Shown here piece after piece: positions 43,108 through 52,103 of a stretch of 63,975 nucleotides of DNA. The position numbers and the translations under genes were made by a program. Origin of the DNA: Rhizobium terrae (GTDB taxonomy: Bacteria > Pseudomonadota > Alphaproteobacteria > Rhizobiales > Rhizobiaceae); contig NZ_QJKM01000025.1 in the NCBI RefSeq assembly GCF_003425685.1, positions 1 to 63,975 of the forward strand, written 5' to 3'. Every line of letters begins with the position of its first letter. The first letter of the stretch is position 1. The notes under the pieces are model-generated. The model worked only from the letters and a program-made list of their open reading frames with translations, had not been told where the DNA came from and did no database searches.

Positions 43108-44157
43108 ATGAAATACAACACGCTCGGAAATACTGGTCTTTTCGTCTCTGAGCTTTGCCTCGGGACGATGACCTTCGGCGGCCAGGGTATCTGGTCCAAC
43201 ATGGGCAATGTCCAGCAGGAAGAGGCCCAAGGTTTGATTGCCCGCGCTCTCGACCATGGCGTCAACTTTTTCGACACCGCCGACATCTATTCCGGCGGCG
43301 TCTCCGAAGAAGTTCTTGGCCAGTCGCTCAAGTACCTGGGTATCCAACGCGAAGAGGTGGTGATCGCCACCAAGGTCTGCGGACCGATGGGGGCAGGTCC
43401 AAACCAGGCGGGCAACTCGCGGGCGCATATCATGAACAGCGTCAAGGCAAGTCTGAAACGGCTGCAGGTCGATTACATCGACCTCTACCAGCTTCATAAC
43501 GTCGATACCGTGACACCAATTGAGGAAAGCCTGGCAGCTCTTGATACGCTCGTCCGGGAGGGTCTGGTTCGCTATGTCGGCGTGTCGAACTGGTCGGCGT
43601 GGCAGATGGCGAGAGCGATTGGCCATAGCGAGAGGCTCAATCTGGCAAGGATCGCAACGACGCAGAACTATTACACCGTCGCTGGCCGCGATATCGAACG
43701 AGAGATCGTGCCGTTGATCGACGCGGAAAAGCTTGGTCTCCTTGTCTGGAGCCCACTCGCCGGCGGTCTGCTCAGTGGCAAATTCTCTCGCGAAAAACAG
43801 GGAGCCGAAGGCAGCCGCCGCACGACCTTCGATTTCCCACCTGTCGCGATGGATCATGCCTACGCCGTCATCGAAGCGATGGAGCGCATTGGCCAACGGA
43901 AGGGCGTGAGCGTCGCTCGCATAGCACTCGCCTGGCTGCTGCACCAAACACATGTCACGAGCGTGATCATCGGCGCGAAGACGGTCAGTCAACTCGACGA
44001 CAGCATCCGGTCGAACGAAGTGTCGCTCGACGTAAACGAACTGGCCGAACTCGATGCGGTGAGCAAACTCCGCCCCGAATATCCCGCCTGGATGCAACGA
44101 ACGCGTCAGGCGCCGGAACGACCCCCGCTCGAAATCAACGACATCGCCGCCGAATAG
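43108..44157 (+). CDS. Aldo/keto reductase
   Basis: A 349-residue AKR. N-terminus MKYNTLGNTGLFVSELCLGTMTFGG; the catalytic Tyr is in NFFDTADIYSGGVSEE, Lys in VVIATKVCG, His in YIDLYQLHNVD, and the NADP-binding end carries VTSVIIGAKTVSQLDDSI. Belongs to the general stress AKR group (YajO/GSP69-like). ATG 43108 with GAAGGAG about 9 nt upstream is chosen over TTG 43105. Followed by a pair of strong hairpins (44191-44257) before the next gene. Confidence 0.93.
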   Translation: MKYNTLGNTGLFVSELCLGTMTFGGQGIWSNMGNVQQEEAQGLIARALDHGVNFFDTADIYSGGVSEEVLGQSLKYLGIQREEVVIATKVCGPMGAGPNQAGNSRAHIMNSVKASLKRLQVDYIDLYQLHNVDTVTPIEESLAALDTLVREGLVRYVGVSNWSAWQMARAIGHSERLNLARIATTQNYYTVAGRDIEREIVPLIDAEKLGLLVWSPLAGGLLSGKFSREKQGAEGSRRTTFDFPPVAMDHAYAVIEAMERIGQRKGVSVARIALAWLLHQTHVTSVIIGAKTVSQLDDSIRSNEVSLDVNELAELDAVSKLRPEYPAWMQRTRQAPERPPLEINDIAAE

Positions 44158-44190
44158 GCTTGGATCCTGAACCCCCATTCTGGATCCTGG

Positions 44191-44257
44191 AAGGTCGCCC
44201 CGCCCCCAGCGACCTTTGTCCGCCGGAGATGCCTACCCCTCGTCGCATCTCCGGCGG
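44191..44257 (+). terminator. Two tandem inverted repeats between aldo-keto reductase and SDR genes
   Basis: AAGGTCGC (44191-44198) pairs with GCGACCTT (44209-44216). CCGCCGGAGATGC (44220-44232) pairs perfectly over 13 bp with GCATCTCCGGCGG (44245-44257), followed by CCACTTTTCC. The second is an unusually stable stem and is the best candidate for a transcription terminator after the aldo-keto reductase gene. Confidence 0.65.
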
Positions 44258-44291
44258 GCCACTTTTCCAACACTGAATCAAGGAACTCATC

Positions 44292-45275
44292 ATGTCCAAA
44301 CCCTGGACGCTTGACGACATACCGTCCCAGCAAGGCCGCACGATCCTCGTCACCGGAACCGGTGGCCTGGGTTTCGAGGACGCCATCGCATTGGCCGGAG
44401 CCGGAGCTGAGGTGATCCTCGCCGGCCGCAATCCTACGAAAGGAGCTGAAGCCATCCGGCGCATCAACGACAAGGTGTCGAACGCTTCAGTGACCTTCGA
44501 GCAGGTTGATCTCGGCAATCTCAATTCGATCGAGGCGCTTGCCGAGCGGCTGAAAGGAAGTCGCGATCATCTTGACGTGCTGATCAACAATGCAGGCGTC
44601 ATGACGCCCCCGATGCGCAAGACGACTGACGACGGCTTTGAACTGCAGTTCGGCACGAATTACCTCGGTCACTTCGCCCTGACAGGCCACCTGTTGCCGC
44701 TACTGGTGCAAGGACGAGATCCAAGGGTTGTGACGCTCTCCAGCATCGCCGCAAAAGGCAAGAACGTCGCGATCGACTTTGACGATCTGCAGGCGGAGCG
44801 AAGCTACAAGCCCATGCCCGTCTACAGCCAGTCGAAGCTCGCCTGCCTGATGTTCGCACTCGAATTTCAGCGACGCAGCGAGGAGGCTGGTTGGGGTATC
44901 ACCTCCATCGCTGCTCATCCCGGCATTTCCCGGACGAACCTGCTGCACAACGCACCGGGACGCCGCAGCGCGCAAGGACGTCTGCGGTCGCTGCTGTGGT
45001 TCTTGTTTCAACCCGCGTCCCAAGGGGCACTGCCGACTCTGTTTGCCGCCACGTCTCAGCATGCCCGCGGCGGCAAGTATTATGGCCCTGATCGACTAAG
45101 CGAAACCCGCGGTCACCCTACCGAGGCGCAAATCCCGCCACAGGCAAATGAGCTCCACGTCGCCAAGAGACTTTGGGATATCTCGGAAAAGCTGGTCGGC
45201 ATTGAATACGAGGGCCAACCTACAACGACGCCAGATGCGCTTGTCGTCGCGCAGACTCTGAGACAAGGGAGCTAA
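44292..45275 (+). CDS. Short-chain dehydrogenase/reductase (retinol dehydrogenase-like) with shortened Gly motif
   Basis: A 327-residue SDR: VILAGRNPTKGAEA, LDVLINNAGVMTPPMRKTTDGF-type region, FGTNYLGHFALTGHLLPLL, VTLSSIAAKGK, and YSQSKLACLMFALEF with the catalytic Tyr-Lys; the C-terminal part (residues 200-327) is longer than in classical SDRs, as in the RDH/WWOX group. The cofactor loop reads VTGTGGLGFE, one residue shorter than the usual TGxxxGxG. This may alter coenzyme binding. Forms an operon with the DedA and methyltransferase-like genes, with a 2-nt gap. Confidence 0.88.
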   Translation: MSKPWTLDDIPSQQGRTILVTGTGGLGFEDAIALAGAGAEVILAGRNPTKGAEAIRRINDKVSNASVTFEQVDLGNLNSIEALAERLKGSRDHLDVLINNAGVMTPPMRKTTDDGFELQFGTNYLGHFALTGHLLPLLVQGRDPRVVTLSSIAAKGKNVAIDFDDLQAERSYKPMPVYSQSKLACLMFALEFQRRSEEAGWGITSIAAHPGISRTNLLHNAPGRRSAQGRLRSLLWFLFQPASQGALPTLFAATSQHARGGKYYGPDRLSETRGHPTEAQIPPQANELHVAKRLWDISEKLVGIEYEGQPTTTPDALVVAQTLRQGS

Positions 45276-45277
45276 GA

Positions 45278-45916
45278 ATGGATCCGCTCGCAGATCTCGT
45301 CGATTGGATAGCGCTATACGGTGTCGTCGGACTTCTTTCGATCGGTCTCGCGGAACGCTTCGTCCCCGCGCTTCCGTCCCACGGCGTGCTGGTAGCAATC
45401 GGCATTGCCGCCAATGACGATGCATGGTCAGTTCATACCGCTGTGGCCGGCACCGCAGTTGGGAGCTTCATTGGCGCGCTTGCGCTGTACCTTCTTGTGC
45501 GCGCTATCGGAGAAAGTAAGTCCGTCGCACTTCTCCATTTCGTCGGCAAGTGGATTGGTGTTTCCCCGCAACGCACCGACCAAACATTATCTTCCCTCCG
45601 AGCTCGGGAACAGACGATAGCCATCACATCGCAGCTCATCCCCACGGTAAGGTTGATCTCTCCCCTGGCGGCAGCGCTTTTAGGGACAAGCATGCTACGT
45701 TTCGCGTCCGGCATGGCGGTGGGCATCGTGTTGTGGAATGGGTTGTTCATCGCCGCCGGGTACTTGGCTGTCATGGCGCTTCCGGGCATTAACTCTTCGG
45801 CGTTTGCCCTCAAGATCCTGGCGTTTCTTATTATCGTGGAAGTGCTGATTGCCGTGATATTGCGGCTGCAACTTCGCTGCTCGAAGCAAGCTTGGCCGAG
45901 CGGGGATTCGCAATGA
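45278..45916 (+). CDS. DedA-family membrane protein
   Basis: A 212-residue integral membrane protein: GLLSIGLAERFVPALPSHGVLVAIG at the first re-entrant region and QLIPTVRLISPLAAALLGTSMLRF at the second, with helices at the C-terminus. DedA proteins are lipid scramblase/undecaprenyl-phosphate-type transporters needed for envelope integrity. The usual G-R-F before the P-x-x-R motif is replaced by S-Q-L while the later Arg is kept. ATG 45278 follows the SDR stop by 2 nt; its stop overlaps the next ATG by 4 nt (ATGA). Confidence 0.9.
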   Translation: MDPLADLVDWIALYGVVGLLSIGLAERFVPALPSHGVLVAIGIAANDDAWSVHTAVAGTAVGSFIGALALYLLVRAIGESKSVALLHFVGKWIGVSPQRTDQTLSSLRAREQTIAITSQLIPTVRLISPLAAALLGTSMLRFASGMAVGIVLWNGLFIAAGYLAVMALPGINSSAFALKILAFLIIVEVLIAVILRLQLRCSKQAWPSGDSQ

Positions 45917-46512
45917 GCAGCAAAACGGCAGATGCACTCCTGTTCTTTCGTGCCTGGCTCTCTGCGCCTTTGCAGGTGGCTTCGGTTACGCCTTCAGGAC
46001 GCGCGCTCGCATCGCTTATGACCAGCGAGATCTCTGCGGGTACCGGAACCGTCATTGAACTTGGTCCTGGAACGGGCGTCTTCACCGAAGCTCTGCTCAA
46101 TCGTGGAGTTTGCGAGTCGGATCTCATTCTTGTGGAATATGGCGTAGATTTCGCCCGCGAGCTTACGATGCGCTTCCCGGCGGCGGCCACCCTTCGGATG
46201 GACGCGGCGCAACTGCGAAAGATCGAACTTCAGACCTCGGCGCCAATTGGCGCGGTCCTGAGCGGTCTTCCTCTTTTATCAATGCCAATCCGAAAAGTGA
46301 TCGCCATTCTTGAAGGTGCCTTTTCGCATCTTCGTCATGATGGTGCATTTTACCAGTTCACTTACGGTCCACGATGCCCGATCCCGAGGCCCCTGCTTGA
46401 TCGGCTAGGCCTGAAGGCGACGTTCATTGGCGGGACACTCGCGAACGTGCCGCCCGCTGCGGTCTATCGCATCGGTCGGCGGCGACGGCGCCCATCACTG
46501 GTAGCGACGTGA
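45913..46512 (+). CDS. SAM-dependent methyltransferase (PmtA-like phospholipid N-methyltransferase family)
   Basis: A 199-residue class I methyltransferase. The SAM-binding motif I is VIELGPGTGVFTEALLNRG, motif II includes ILVEYGVDFAREL, and a post-I segment holds GAVLSGLPLLSMP. This pattern (FxRxWLxAPLQVASVTPSGRALA at the N-terminus) matches rhizobial PmtA, which methylates phosphatidylethanolamine toward phosphatidylcholine, and related phospholipid methyltransferases. ATG 45913 overlaps the DedA stop. Coupling with a membrane-lipid protein supports a lipid role, but substrate is not proven. Confidence 0.82.
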   Translation: MSSKTADALLFFRAWLSAPLQVASVTPSGRALASLMTSEISAGTGTVIELGPGTGVFTEALLNRGVCESDLILVEYGVDFARELTMRFPAAATLRMDAAQLRKIELQTSAPIGAVLSGLPLLSMPIRKVIAILEGAFSHLRHDGAFYQFTYGPRCPIPRPLLDRLGLKATFIGGTLANVPPAAVYRIGRRRRRPSLVAT

Positions 46513-46705
46513 GGTGCGTGAGTGTGGTGGGTCCCTCCCGAGATTTCGAGATTGAACCACCATTGCGAAGGAAGACTTACCGCCTTGCGCAGCTTTGATC
46601 ACCTAATCTTCCCGGTCGGGCTGCTCTAGGTTCAGGAAGGTTGGGCGGCTTGAAGAGAATGGTTCCGAACGAACGCAGTTGCAATCATCAGGAGGCTAGA
46701 TCCGA

Positions 46706-47332
46706 ATGACGGACCCGCAAGACACACAGTTCTTACCCCTTACCCGGCGCCAGGTCCTGGAAGCTGGAACGGTCGTTTCAGCCTCCGGAATGATATCGAC
46801 GGCGACCGCACAAGCGCAAACACAGGTGACAACCTCTCCTTCTCTGCCCGAGAACGGGACCACCGTTCACATAGCTTGCCGCGTCAATGGCCAGCCAACG
46901 GCAATCGATATCGATGCGAGAGCATCCCTGCTGGACATGTTGCGTGAACGACTGGGCCTCGTCGGTGCCAAGAAGGGATGCGACCACGGTCAGTGCGGTG
47001 CCTGCACCGTCCATATTGGCGGCCGACGGATTGCTTCCTGTCTGACGCTCGCAGCCAAGGTCAATGGTCGTGAGGTCACAACCATCGAAGGTATCGGAAG
47101 CGCGGACGGCCTGCATCCCATGCAGCAAGCCTTCATCGACCACGATGCCCTGCAATGCGGCTATTGCACGCCCGGGCAGATCATGGCCGCGATTGCGTGT
47201 GTAAAAGAGGGGCACGCTTCAACACCAGAAGACATCCGGGAATATATGAGCGGCAACATCTGTCGCTGCGGAGCCTATGTCGGCATCGTTGCGGCGATCG
47301 AACAGGCCGCTCCTCAGATCGAGCGGGGCTGA
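46706..47332 (+). CDS. paoA: Aldehyde oxidoreductase [2Fe-2S] subunit (PaoA-like), Tat-exported
   Basis: A 208-residue iron-sulfur subunit. The leader has LTRRQVLEAGTVVSASGM then AQAQ, a Tat signal. The plant-type cluster is GCDHGQCGACTVH and C near VASC-like GRRIASC; the second cluster is in CGYCTPGQIM and CRCGAY. It passes electrons between the molybdenum and FAD subunits of a periplasmic aldehyde oxidase. ATG at 46706. First of three genes with gap 3 nt and a 4-nt overlap. Confidence 0.93.
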   Translation: MTDPQDTQFLPLTRRQVLEAGTVVSASGMISTATAQAQTQVTTSPSLPENGTTVHIACRVNGQPTAIDIDARASLLDMLRERLGLVGAKKGCDHGQCGACTVHIGGRRIASCLTLAAKVNGREVTTIEGIGSADGLHPMQQAFIDHDALQCGYCTPGQIMAAIACVKEGHASTPEDIREYMSGNICRCGAYVGIVAAIEQAAPQIERG

Positions 47333-47335
47333 ACT

Positions 47336-48337
47336 ATGAGATCACTATCCTATGTCCAAGCCAAAACTGTGCGCGAAGCCATCGAAGCATATGCCGCGGC
47401 AGGCGAAGGTGCGCGCTACATTGCTGGCGGAACCACTCTTTACGACTTGATGAAGCTCGGTGTTGAGCGGCCCGCCCATCTGGTCGATATCGCCTCTCTG
47501 GAAGGGGCTGACCGGATTGATACAAGCGGTGACGTTCTGTTTTTTGGCGCCGGAGCGCTTATGGCAGACGTTGCCGAAAATGATGTCGTCCGCCGTGACT
47601 ATCCCGTCTTGGCCGAGAGCCTTTCGAAAGCCGCCTCTCAGCAGCTTCGCAACATGGCGACCGTCGGTGGCAATCTGCTGCAACGCACCCGTTGTCCCTA
47701 TTTCAGGAACGGCGCAATTGGCGCCTACCCCTGCAACAAGCGAGCGCCCGGCTCCGGATGCGCAGCGATTGGGGGGCTTGATCGCGGGCAAGCCGTGCTC
47801 GGCATCAGTAACGCTTGCACGGCCGTATCACCCGGCGACTGGCCGGTTGCGCTGACGGCGATGGACGCGACAGTGGAGATCCAAGGTCCGGCGGGACCAC
47901 GATCAGTTCCCATCGCTGAATTTTACCGGTTGCCTGGTGATACTCCCCATCTCGAATTCGAGATCGAAGCCGGCGAGATCGTCACCGGGATATCAGTTCC
48001 GAAGACGGAGGCCGGCCGCAACTCGACCTATCTCAAAGTGCGCGATCGCGAGTCATATGCTTTTGCCCTCGCCTCGGCAGCCGTGGCGCTGGCGATGGAC
48101 GGCGATCACATACGGCAGGCGAATATTGCTCTCGGCGGCGTTGCCACCCGGCCATGGCGGGCACGCGAGGCAGAGGCGCTTTTAAACCTTCGAACGATCG
48201 AACCGGACATTGCGCTGGCTGCTGGCAGAGCGGCATTCGCCGATGCCCGACCCGGCGAGCACAACGCATTCAAGATTGAACTCGGTGCTCGCACGCTTGC
48301 CGATGCCATCATGACAGCTGGAAGGAAGATGCAATGA
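47336..48337 (+). CDS. paoB: Aldehyde oxidoreductase FAD subunit (PaoB-like)
   Basis: A 333-residue xanthine-oxidase-family FAD subunit. The FAD-binding segment YIAGGTTLYDLMK is near residue 30, followed by QQLRNMATVGGNLLQRTRC. The cluster of cysteines in TRCPYFRNGAIGAYPC and GSGCAAIGG matches the additional [4Fe-4S] site seen in E. coli PaoB. The C-terminal domain covers residues 230-333. ATG 47336; the stop overlaps paoC by 4 nt. No own signal peptide: it is presumably co-exported with PaoA. Confidence 0.92.
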   Translation: MRSLSYVQAKTVREAIEAYAAAGEGARYIAGGTTLYDLMKLGVERPAHLVDIASLEGADRIDTSGDVLFFGAGALMADVAENDVVRRDYPVLAESLSKAASQQLRNMATVGGNLLQRTRCPYFRNGAIGAYPCNKRAPGSGCAAIGGLDRGQAVLGISNACTAVSPGDWPVALTAMDATVEIQGPAGPRSVPIAEFYRLPGDTPHLEFEIEAGEIVTGISVPKTEAGRNSTYLKVRDRESYAFALASAAVALAMDGDHIRQANIALGGVATRPWRAREAEALLNLRTIEPDIALAAGRAAFADARPGEHNAFKIELGARTLADAIMTAGRKMQ

Positions 48338-50514
48338 CACAGGAACGGACCGCTGACCGCCCTCGGGTCGATGCTTATGAAAAGGTGCTGGGTCGAGCAC
48401 TATACGCGGCAGACCAACCGATCGCCGGTCTGCTTCATGCGATGACGGTTCCAGCGACGATCGCCAAGGGACGTATCGAAGCGATCGACGCGACTGCCGC
48501 ACAAAATGTGCGAGGGGTCGTTCGTATTTTCACACATGAAGATTTCTCGCAGATCAAGACGACGCCTGCCGCTCGCGGTGCCTATGGTCAGCCCGGCAAG
48601 GGTCATCAGCCGATGACAAGCCCGGTCGTGCGCCACCGAGGCGAACCCGTTGCCCTGGTTGTTGCCGACACGTTGGAAGCCGCTATCGAGGGTGCGGAAG
48701 CCGTCAAGGTCCGCTATGCGCCGGAGCCATTTAGCGCTCGCATGGAAGACGAGCTTGCCAGTCCTGAGGCCCAGCCCGACCGCCAGCTTTCTTCCGGTGA
48801 CGCCGAAGCAGCCTTTGCTGCGGCCGATCATCGTATCGATGTCGAATATCTGCATCCCCAGCAGCATCATAACCCGATTGAGTTGATCTCGACGACTGCC
48901 GCATTCGAGGACGGCGAACTCAGGATTTATGAGGGGACGCAGGCGGCGTCAGCCTTCGCCGGCGGCCTTGCGGGTATGATGGGTCTGGAACCCACACGGC
49001 TGCGTGGCGTAAGCCCCTATACCGGAGGAGGCTTTGGACAGAAGAACGGGATTCAAGAGCAGAGCGTGCTCGTCGCAAGTGCCGCCGCCCTGCTACGCCG
49101 ACCGGTAAAACTCGTGATGCCACGCGGTCAGCTGTTTCATACTGCGTCCTATCGACCGCGCAGCCGCCACCGCGTCCGGCTCGGTGCGGACGGACAAGGG
49201 CGCCTGTTGGCGGGGCTTTATGAAACCGTCCAGCAGAACAGCCGATATGATGGGTTTGCGTGTGATCACGGCGCCAATCCTCCGCGCATGTATGGCTATC
49301 ATACCTGGCAGGGAAATGACCGGATCGTCAGAGTCGATACCCAGACCCCGGGACATCAGCGCGCGCCCCATGAGCATCCCGCGAGCTATGCCACGGAATG
49401 CGCGATGGATGAACTCGCCGAGGCTGTCGGAATGGATCCCGTCGAACTCCGGCTTGCTAACGACGCCCAAAGCGATCCGATCACAGGCAAGCCCTACTCA
49501 TCCCGTCATCTCGCGGGCTGTTTGAGGCGCGGGGCCGAAATGTTCGACTGGAGCCGGCGTATCGCCGATCCGGGCGCGTTGGTCGCGGACAATGGCGACC
49601 TTATAGGCCTCGGCGTCGCATGCGGCAGTTACAAGGGATCGATGACGGCCACTGTGACAACACTTCGTCTTTTCGCAAGCGGACGATGCGAAATCGCAAC
49701 CTCCGGCCACGAGATGGGACAAGGCATCCGCAGCGTCATCGCTGCTGAGCTTATCGAAATACTGGGCGTAGACCCGGCTAAGCTCGATATTCACATTGGA
49801 GACACCGGACATGCGCCGCAGCATATAACCGCCGGCTCATGGGGAACGGGCAGCGTTGCGCCGGCAGCGCGAAGCGCCGCCATGAAATTGCGGGAAGAGC
49901 TTAGCGTTCTGACCGGTGCCCCATTGTCGGAAGAACCGGTTCATGTCCAGCTTGCCCGGACCCGCCGCCCCTCATTGGAAGTCACTGTCAACACGATCCC
50001 GCTCGGCAAAGACGCACAGATCATCGAGCAATTGCGCAGAGGTATCCCATCCACCACCGGCCCAGAATATCCAGACTTCATGGCCTTCAGCTGGATCGCC
50101 CATTTTGCTGAAGTTCACGTGGAGAGGTCAACCGCGCGTGTGCGCGTCAAACGCGTCGTCAGCGTTGCCGACTGCGGCCGGGTCATGAACCGGCGCACGG
50201 CGGAAAGCCAGGTCAGGGGCGGTGTCGTCTGGGGAATTGGTGCGGCACTTCGTGAGGCCGGTGAAACAGACCCTCGCTTCGGCGGCGTGCTCAACAACGA
50301 TCTTGCGGAATATGTCGTGCCGGTCAACGCCGACATCGGCGCAATCGACGTCGATTTCATCGACCAGCCCGACTTCAAGCTCAACATGTCAGGCGTCAAG
50401 GGACTTGGCGAAGTCGCGATGGTCGGAGCGGCCGCAGCCGTCGTCAATGCCGTCTACAATGCGACTGGCAGACGGATCCGGCACCTGCCAATCCGCATCG
50501 AAGATTTGCTCTAG
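48334..50514 (+). CDS. paoC: Aldehyde oxidoreductase molybdenum-binding subunit (PaoC-like)
   Basis: A 726-residue large subunit. N-terminal RVDAYEKVLGRALYAADQPIAGLLHAMTV, a Gly-rich YTGGGFGQKNG, RAPHEHPASYATECAMDELA and, at the C-terminus, GVKGLGEVAMVGAAAAVVNAV containing the catalytic Glu. It binds molybdopterin cytosine dinucleotide and oxidises aromatic and other aldehydes to acids. No XdhC-like PaoD chaperone gene follows; it must be supplied elsewhere. A perfect 9-bp stem-loop ends the operon. Confidence 0.93.
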   Translation: MTQERTADRPRVDAYEKVLGRALYAADQPIAGLLHAMTVPATIAKGRIEAIDATAAQNVRGVVRIFTHEDFSQIKTTPAARGAYGQPGKGHQPMTSPVVRHRGEPVALVVADTLEAAIEGAEAVKVRYAPEPFSARMEDELASPEAQPDRQLSSGDAEAAFAAADHRIDVEYLHPQQHHNPIELISTTAAFEDGELRIYEGTQAASAFAGGLAGMMGLEPTRLRGVSPYTGGGFGQKNGIQEQSVLVASAAALLRRPVKLVMPRGQLFHTASYRPRSRHRVRLGADGQGRLLAGLYETVQQNSRYDGFACDHGANPPRMYGYHTWQGNDRIVRVDTQTPGHQRAPHEHPASYATECAMDELAEAVGMDPVELRLANDAQSDPITGKPYSSRHLAGCLRRGAEMFDWSRRIADPGALVADNGDLIGLGVACGSYKGSMTATVTTLRLFASGRCEIATSGHEMGQGIRSVIAAELIEILGVDPAKLDIHIGDTGHAPQHITAGSWGTGSVAPAARSAAMKLREELSVLTGAPLSEEPVHVQLARTRRPSLEVTVNTIPLGKDAQIIEQLRRGIPSTTGPEYPDFMAFSWIAHFAEVHVERSTARVRVKRVVSVADCGRVMNRRTAESQVRGGVVWGIGAALREAGETDPRFGGVLNNDLAEYVVPVNADIGAIDVDFIDQPDFKLNMSGVKGLGEVAMVGAAAAVVNAVYNATGRRIRHLPIRIEDLL

Positions 50515-50547
50515 CAGCAATTCGTCGACAGCAAGGACAAGCATTTT

Positions 50548-50572
50548 GGAAAGGGCGATCAATGCCCTTTCC
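50548..50572 (+). terminator. Stem-loop terminator after the pao operon
   Basis: GGAAAGGGC (50548-50556) pairs perfectly with GCCCTTTCC (50564-50572) around a 7-nt loop, 34 nt after the paoC stop. It is also well placed to separate paoC from the converging DUF1330 gene. There is no long U-run, but the stem itself is A/G-T/C-rich and strong. Confidence 0.65.
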
Positions 50573-50639
50573 TTCACACCGCCGCGAGGAAAGAACGGCA
50601 CGGCCTTCTAGCCTTTTCGAAGTGCGTGAATGCCTCCCC

Positions 50640-51005
50640 TTAAAGCTTCATTGCCTCTATCGGCTGCAGGACCGCTTCTTCCAGCGCCGACATCCGAATC
50701 GGATCTGCCACGGCGTAGGCCGGGTCGGCGATCATGTCGACGAAGGATGCCCGTTTCGGGTAGCGCACCAGCGCTACCGCGTCCCATGATTGACCAGGTT
50801 CAGCACAGAGTGCAGTTGCGCCGTCGCCGGCAAACATGATTTCCGCCCCATAGCGGGCGACGATCGGTCCGGCCATGGCGAGGTAGTCGAGATAACGCTG
50901 GCGTCCCCCATCTGCCTTGAAGCGGAGGAGATTGAGCATGATGATGGGCTGGCCGTCATCTTCGGCAAGAAAGCGGTCGATATCAGCGGCGGTGACTTTA
51001 ATCAT
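50640..51005 (-). CDS. DUF1330 domain protein
   Basis: A 121-residue protein with the dimeric ferredoxin-like fold of DUF1330: a conserved PIIMLNLLRFKADGG segment, YLDYLAMAGPIVARYGAEIMFAGDG, and SWDAVALVRYPKRASFVDMI. Biochemical role unknown; related to ABM-type proteins. ATG 51005 has GGAG 8 nt upstream; the longer frame to 51083 is unlikely. Divergent from an AraC gene by 114 bp, a pairing seen for small stress or quinone-related genes. Confidence 0.85.
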   Translation of the reverse strand: MIKVTAADIDRFLAEDDGQPIIMLNLLRFKADGGRQRYLDYLAMAGPIVARYGAEIMFAGDGATALCAEPGQSWDAVALVRYPKRASFVDMIADPAYAVADPIRMSALEEAVLQPIEAMKL

Positions 51006-51119
51006 TGTGGTACTCCGGGCGATGGAGGCCTTGGCCTCGTTCAATCTTCCGGCAGAATATGCTATCGCTTCTGCACGCTCCATAATGCGAACCCCAGGAT
51101 ACTTTATTTAAAGCCCAAA

Positions 51120-52058
51120 ATGGATCCCTTCCTTGATATCGTCCGATTGCTTCGGCCGCGCGCCGCTCTCCTGGGCCGAGGCGTGGACGCCGCAGGCGAC
51201 TGGGGCCTGAGCTTCCCCGCACTGGGAGACCTGTTGTTTTTCTGGATAGAAGACGGCATCTGCCAGTTGGTGCGACCTGGTTCCGAGCCGATATGGCTGG
51301 AAAAGGGCGACTTCGTGCTTCTTCGGACAACGCTTTCCTTCACGCTCACCTCCAGCCGGGAAGTTGAGCCGTTGGATAGCGTAGCGGCGGTGGCCACCAA
51401 ACAGGAGGGAAGGTTGAAGCTGGGCACCGGTCAGGAAAGACCGATTTCGCTTCACATGGGCAAATTTCTGTTCTCAGCGGCCAACGAGGATCTCCTGACA
51501 GGGCTTCTCCCGCCGATCGTTCAAATCCCATCTCATTCGCCCAAACTCCATCGGCTCCACAATCTGCTGACGTTGATGGAATCCGAAGGCCGCGACCCCG
51601 GCCCGGCCAGCGAGTTTATTATCTTGCGTCTCGTCGAACTGGCGCTGGTCGAAATACTCAGAATGCCTACGTCGGGTCTTCCGGAGCAAGCTGTCGATCC
51701 AGCCAGCAGCGGCCTGCTTGCCGGCCTTCGAGACCCGGTCACGGCCAAGGCCATTCTTGCCATTCACGAGAATGTTGCGCACGAATGGACGGTCGAAACT
51801 TTGGCCAAGCTTTCCGGTGTTTCCCGCTCCGCTTTGGCTACCCGTTTCCAGTCGCTTGTAGGGATCGGTCCGATCTCGTACCTGTTGCGGTGGCGCATGG
51901 CGCTTGCCAAGGAGGCGCTCAAAACTGGAACAGCAAGGGTGGAGGAAATCGCCTTTTCAGTTGGCTACAAGTCGGCGAGTGCGTTCAGCACCGCCTTCAC
52001 CAAAGCCGTCGGCTGCTCTCCAAGCCGCTTCGCAGAAAGCTCGTCCCGCTCTGAATAG
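51120..52058 (+). CDS. AraC-family transcriptional regulator (cupin_6 type)
   Basis: A 312-residue regulator. The N-terminal cupin-like AraC_binding domain begins MDPFLDIVRLLRPRAALLG, the linker has SGLLAGLRDPVTAKAILAIHE, and the two HTH motifs are LAKLSGVSRSALATRFQSLVG and IAFSVGYKSASAFSTAFTKAVG. It resembles CFA/I-type and RhaR-like repressor/activators of the YkgA-like group that control quinone or aldehyde detoxification genes. ATG at 51120. Adjacent to the divergent DUF1330 gene. It is a paralogue of the frameshifted regulator at 58.8-59.7 kb. Confidence 0.92.
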   Translation: MDPFLDIVRLLRPRAALLGRGVDAAGDWGLSFPALGDLLFFWIEDGICQLVRPGSEPIWLEKGDFVLLRTTLSFTLTSSREVEPLDSVAAVATKQEGRLKLGTGQERPISLHMGKFLFSAANEDLLTGLLPPIVQIPSHSPKLHRLHNLLTLMESEGRDPGPASEFIILRLVELALVEILRMPTSGLPEQAVDPASSGLLAGLRDPVTAKAILAIHENVAHEWTVETLAKLSGVSRSALATRFQSLVGIGPISYLLRWRMALAKEALKTGTARVEEIAFSVGYKSASAFSTAFTKAVGCSPSRFAESSSRSE

Positions 52059-52103
52059 GGAGTGGCCTCAAAGCCAGTTGCGGGGGCCATCACTCTCAAA
52101 GGG

